Source of the DNA: an uncultured Candidatus Melainabacteria bacterium
GTDB taxonomy: Bacteria; Cyanobacteriota; Vampirovibrionia; Gastranaerophilales; Gastranaerophilaceae
DNA length: 64,000 bases
Assembly (NCBI GenBank): GCA_934754515.1
Contig: CAKVIG010000002.1
Coordinates: 209,838 to 273,837 of the forward strand
Reading direction: 5' to 3'
Below, piece by piece: positions 61,313 to 64,000 of this stretch (position 1 is the stretch's first letter; every line of letters begins with the position of its first letter). Under the pieces are notes generated by a model. The model saw only the letters and a program-made list of their open reading frames with translations. It was not told where the DNA came from and did no database searches. A program made the position numbers and the translations under genes.

Positions 61313-61324
61313 ACTTTCTCTCCT

Positions 61325-62149
61325 TTATGCAACATTAGTCGTTACTGTACAGCCACCATTTTCTTTAAGTTCAAATTTTATATTTCCATTATCTCTTGTC
61401 AAATAGACTTTATTGCCTTTATCGCTACCATTAGAATATTGTTCATAAAGTTTTACAGCACAGTTGTCTGGCAAATTCCATTGATTTGGCCCAACGGAGA
61501 TAAGTGTCATACCTGGTTTAATTCTCTTAATATGCTCAGTATAAGGAACTTCTGAATTCGATGAGTCCATAAAAAAACTTTTTGAACCATGATGAGAAGC
61601 AACTAACAAAGAACAATGTACCTCCTTCCCATATTTTTTCAAAATTTTATCTTCCCAAGGTTTGAAAGATGTATCACCGGCGAGTAATATTGAACAATTA
61701 CAATATTCAAATTTTACAACTAAGCTTGAATCATTAATGTCATAATTTTTATCCTTGTATACACCATTCATGTATTGTATAATAACACCATTGCAAATTC
61801 CATTATCACTTGTCTGTGGATAAATGACATTATGCTTAAGATTACGTCTTAATTGCATGTACTCTTGGTAATCATCAGCATCGGTTCTGCCTGAAAATCC
61901 ATTATCATAAATTGCACTAATGGGAATCAATCTGTGTAAATCAACTATTCCACGCAAATGATCAACATCACGGTGTGTATTTATAAAAACGTCAAAATTG
62001 TAAAAATTTTTACTCCGAAGGAAATTACATACTCTTGACTTGTTTTCTTCTGTAATATTGCAATCAACAAGAATATTTTTACCATTTGGTAATTTTATGG
62101 CAATCATATTGCCACAACCAACATCTAATATATATCCAACTATGCTCAT
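61325..62149 (-). CDS. ComEC-type metallo-beta-lactamase-fold protein 2
   Basis: 274 residues, MBL fold. THRDVDH (58-64) is the HxHxDH metal motif with an Arg in the variable place, LLAGDTS (155-161), and ASHHGS (184-189). This set is that of the ComEC/Rec2 C-terminal hydrolase family. Free-standing proteins of this type are found in mobile islands. Only 18 bases after the first MBL gene. Confidence 0.88.
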   Translation of the reverse strand: MSIVGYILDVGCGNMIAIKLPNGKNILVDCNITEENKSRVCNFLRSKNFYNFDVFINTHRDVDHLRGIVDLHRLIPISAIYDNGFSGRTDADDYQEYMQLRRNLKHNVIYPQTSDNGICNGVIIQYMNGVYKDKNYDINDSSLVVKFEYCNCSILLAGDTSFKPWEDKILKKYGKEVHCSLLVASHHGSKSFFMDSSNSEVPYTEHIKRIKPGMTLISVGPNQWNLPDNCAVKLYEQYSNGSDKGNKVYLTRDNGNIKFELKENGGCTVTTNVA

Positions 62150-62167
62150 ATTAAATACTCCTCTTGA

Positions 62168-63265
62168 TTAGGCATCTACTTCCAATTTATCAAAAAAATC
62201 ATATGATTGTGCGGTTGAATAACCTTCACGTACAGGTATATCACTTGAACGATGAACTAAATTACTGCCTTTAGTTTTACAAACATTTACTCCTCTTTGT
62301 TTAAAGGCATTTAAAACTGCTTTTGAGGGGTGCTTTCCATCACTCTCTTTGCTAATTGAAACGATACCACTTTTAGAAGCAGTGTCTGTTTCTTTAATAC
62401 TGTCGCCTATCAATCTATTAAGGAGATTGGAGTCAACATTGTGTTTACTTCCATGATGAGGTACCTGTATATAAGCAGCACAATTTGAATTAAGTCCCAA
62501 GCATTCAAGTTCATCTGCTGCATAATTTAAAGCAGATACTCCTGCATCAGAAGTCAAAAGGCAGTACTCATTATCTGTTCTTAATAGTAAAACCACACTG
62601 GAATTGTTTTCAGCAGTAGTCTCTGGATTATTTCCCAAATAGTCAATGCCCCATTCTGCTGGTATAATTTTAGATAATACCTCTAGAGCTTTTTGCAACA
62701 TAGATTTATTTTCTTCATTTGCAGGCTCAGGTGTACATCTGAAATCTTTTAACAAGTCTTTATAATAATCTTCTGAAGGAGAAAGAACCCTTATTGTGTT
62801 GTCAAAGGCAGTTTCTCCTGTAAAAGGATCTTTGATTGTAATTCCTTTACTTTCAGCCAGTTCTACTAAATCATATGCTTTGCTTAAACCTTCTTTAATT
62901 TTTCTTGCTAAGCTATTATCTGTAATACGCCCATCTTCAAAACAATCAGACAAACCATCTGTCATGAGCCAGGGTCTGTGTATCCATAACTCATCGACTT
63001 CCATATTTTCTAATACATAAGATAAACCTCCGATATGGTCTGCATCAGGGTGAGTTGATATTACTAAATTAATATGAGTAGTATTATAGTATTTCTTGGC
63101 ATGTTCTTCTATTGCTTTTCCATTTTCAGCATATCCACCATCTATTAAACATATTTTTTGATCCTCAGAGGTTTCACCATTTTCTTTATCCCAAAATCTG
63201 AATAAAATTGCATCACCACTGCTTGACTTTTCGCCAACAGGCATAAAATCTAATTCGTAAGACAT
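62168..63265 (-). CDS. ComEC-type metallo-beta-lactamase-fold protein 1
   Basis: 365 residues. THPDADH (71-77), LLTSDAG (236-242), VPHHGSKHN (268-276): the ComEC-like MBL motifs. A roughly 130-residue insertion between the first and second motif (EELAESKGITIKDP...GNNPETTAEN) is unusual. Leader gene of the operon, expressed from the promoter at 63434-63462. The C-terminus is GYSTAQSYDFFDKLEVDA. Confidence 0.88.
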   Translation of the reverse strand: MSYELDFMPVGEKSSSGDAILFRFWDKENGETSEDQKICLIDGGYAENGKAIEEHAKKYYNTTHINLVISTHPDADHIGGLSYVLENMEVDELWIHRPWLMTDGLSDCFEDGRITDNSLARKIKEGLSKAYDLVELAESKGITIKDPFTGETAFDNTIRVLSPSEDYYKDLLKDFRCTPEPANEENKSMLQKALEVLSKIIPAEWGIDYLGNNPETTAENNSSVVLLLRTDNEYCLLTSDAGVSALNYAADELECLGLNSNCAAYIQVPHHGSKHNVDSNLLNRLIGDSIKETDTASKSGIVSISKESDGKHPSKAVLNAFKQRGVNVCKTKGSNLVHRSSDIPVREGYSTAQSYDFFDKLEVDA

Positions 63266-63433
63266 TCTTCCTCCTCGTCTTGTATTTAACTATCTTAAAC
63301 TCTACCCTTTCTCTCATTCGGTACAGTATAATCTATCGGTTGATATTAAATTGGGATAGTTGTTTTCCAGCCTGTTATTGATTGTGATTTATTTTCTGCC
63401 GAGTACACATACCCTTTCAAAATATCTACAAAT

Positions 63434-63462
63434 ATTATAGCATATTATAAGTGTAATTTCAA
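63434..63462 (-). promoter_or_regulatory. Consensus sigma-70 promoter of the MBL operon
   Basis: On the minus strand TTGAAA (63457-63462), 17-base spacer, TATAAT (63434-63439): matches the consensus in both hexamers and spacing. It gives a leader of about 160 bases before the MBL gene. Confidence 0.85.
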
Positions 63463-63486
63463 CACTCGACCATGCTTTTTGTTTGC

Positions 63487-63502
63487 CATCTCTATCTCAG
63501 AG
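63487..63502 (-). promoter_or_regulatory. Right-end copy of operator-like motif
   Basis: Reverse complement of CTCTGAGATAGAGATG, one mismatch to 51182-51197. About 33-49 bases inside the right terminus. Confidence 0.65.
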
Positions 63503-63535
63503 TTAATTACATCTTGTTCTGTATGTTAAATTACA

Positions 63536-63553
63536 GTCTCTTTCCTCCATTTG
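63536..63553 (+). repeat. Right 18-bp direct repeat of the island (attR-like)
   Basis: GTCTCTTTCCTCCATTTG, identical to 50909-50926. It follows TTACA directly. Confidence 0.85.
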
Positions 63554-63927
63554 CTTGCAAAAAGTTTGTTTTTTTAAGTTTCTAACTACACGGAAAACGT
63601 GACATTTAGGGTTTTTGACTTAAATAAGGCGATTGAGGGGTAGGAAATAATACTACCATTCGTAATTCAAACTACCCCAAAATACTCATTTTGCGGACTA
63701 ACGGATTTGATTATTTCGGGCAGTCCATTTTGAAATTTTGCTCCAAAAAAGTGCCGAAAATTTAGGAAAAAATTTTTTTCAAAATTCCTGTGACATGAAA
63801 AATTTTAATTGATTCAGAAAAGACACAAAGGTCAAAATTGGTGCACTCATTTGCATCTGAAAGTGCAAGATTAACTTCACTTAAAACTTTTGATTGTAAA
63901 GTTTTATAATATTTCATTATAAGTTTT
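63554..63927. other. Gene-poor flank right of the island
   Basis: No convincing gene. An inverted repeat GGGGTAG (63637-63643) / CTACCCC (63672-63678) is reminiscent of ACTACCCT near 749. A 51-codon minus-strand frame (63762-63917, MKYYKTLQSKVLSEV) has no ribosome site and is doubtful. Confidence 0.5.
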
Positions 63928-64000
63928 TTATTTCAAGTCTTTAGTTTCTTGAGATTTGACAGTTCCTAACTTAGCAATATCTTTATCTGTTCTATTGCCC
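63928..64000 (-). CDS. Partial gene, 3' end only
   Basis: The minus strand reads GNRTDKDIAKLGTVKSQETK, DLK, then a TAA stop (63930-63928). It is the tail of a gene that starts outside the window. The product cannot be guessed from 23 residues. Confidence 0.5.
   Translation of the reverse strand, partial: GNRTDKDIAKLGTVKSQETKDLK

Larger units (their letters stand above)
50927..63535. mobile_element. 12.6-kb transposase-carrying genomic island
   Basis: Bounded by an 18-bp direct repeat, starts TGTAA and ends TTACA. A 16-base motif, CTCTGAGATTGAGATG (51182-51197), recurs inverted near the right end (63487-63502, one mismatch). Contents: HTH protein, DDE transposase, AAA+ ATPase, core-binding protein, broken HTH gene, then cargo on both strands. 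A Mu/Tn7-type element is suggested by transposase plus ATPase; tRNA-end integration is suggested by the repeats. Which enzyme moves it cannot be decided from sequence alone. Confidence 0.75.

Overview
The window is AT-rich chromosomal DNA from an anaerobic, Gram-negative-type, flagellated bacterium. Several things point to non-photosynthetic relatives of Cyanobacteria (Melainabacteria/Vampirovibrionia, most like gut Gastranaerophilales): a four-subunit 2-oxoacid:ferredoxin oxidoreductase and an anaerobic NTP-reductase activase, flagellar fliL-fliM-fliN, a diaminopimelate-pathway gene next to secDF, many small proteins with single EF-hand loops, and intergenic spaces packed with short palindromic repeats. 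That placement is an inference from gene content; no rRNA is present.

Layout. 1-2.5 kb: a truncated membrane protein gene and a divergent XRE regulator/EF-hand pair. 2.5-7.8 kb (minus strand): panC with a membrane protein gene, then dapA-secD-secF. 8-11 kb: phosphoesterase-ispE, a secreted HExxH protein, tRNA-Leu(CAA). 11-16 kb: a HEPN/MNT toxin-antitoxin pair, a two-gene acetyltransferase/carboxymuconolactone decarboxylase-cupin unit behind a MerR-type promoter, small unknowns, and a second XRE/EF-hand pair. 16-22 kb (minus strand): small gene-yceD-rpmF-plsX-fabH-fabD-fabG, which couples ribosomal protein L32 with phospholipid and fatty-acid initiation. 22-29 kb: tsaC, plsY, a HEAT-repeat protein, an orphan histidine kinase, an aminotransferase. 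29.5-33 kb: korA-(four-helix-bundle gene)-korB-korC-korD. 34-50.5 kb: clpB, serS, nrdG, a third XRE regulator, fliLMN, pyk, a Na/Pi cotransporter, a TPR protein, dus, nagZ.

50.5-63.6 kb is the accessory part. A tRNA-Gly(TCC) gene is preceded by two tandem tRNA-5'-half-like units and followed by a tRNA relic. The 3' end of that relic, an 18-bp sequence, is repeated exactly 12.6 kb away (50909-50926 and 63536-63553). The DNA between the copies (50927-63535) begins TGTAA, ends TTACA, and shares an inverted 16-bp motif near both ends. It encodes a small HTH protein, a Mu-type DDE transposase, a short MuB/TnsC-like ATPase, a protein resembling the core-binding half of a tyrosine recombinase, and a broken second HTH gene. 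Its cargo is two zinc-ribbon membrane proteins, a RhuM-Fic protein, a lipoprotein, and a tight minus-strand operon of two ComEC-type metallo-beta-lactamase-fold proteins, a membrane protein and a permuted papain-like hydrolase. That four-gene operon, with its own consensus promoter, is the best candidate for an undescribed conflict or effector system.

The core half is shaped by repeats. Small hairpins with recurring tails sit between genes. Longer elements occur as inverted copies on either side of clpB and of korC, and one hairpin element carries a four-helix-bundle gene between its arms.
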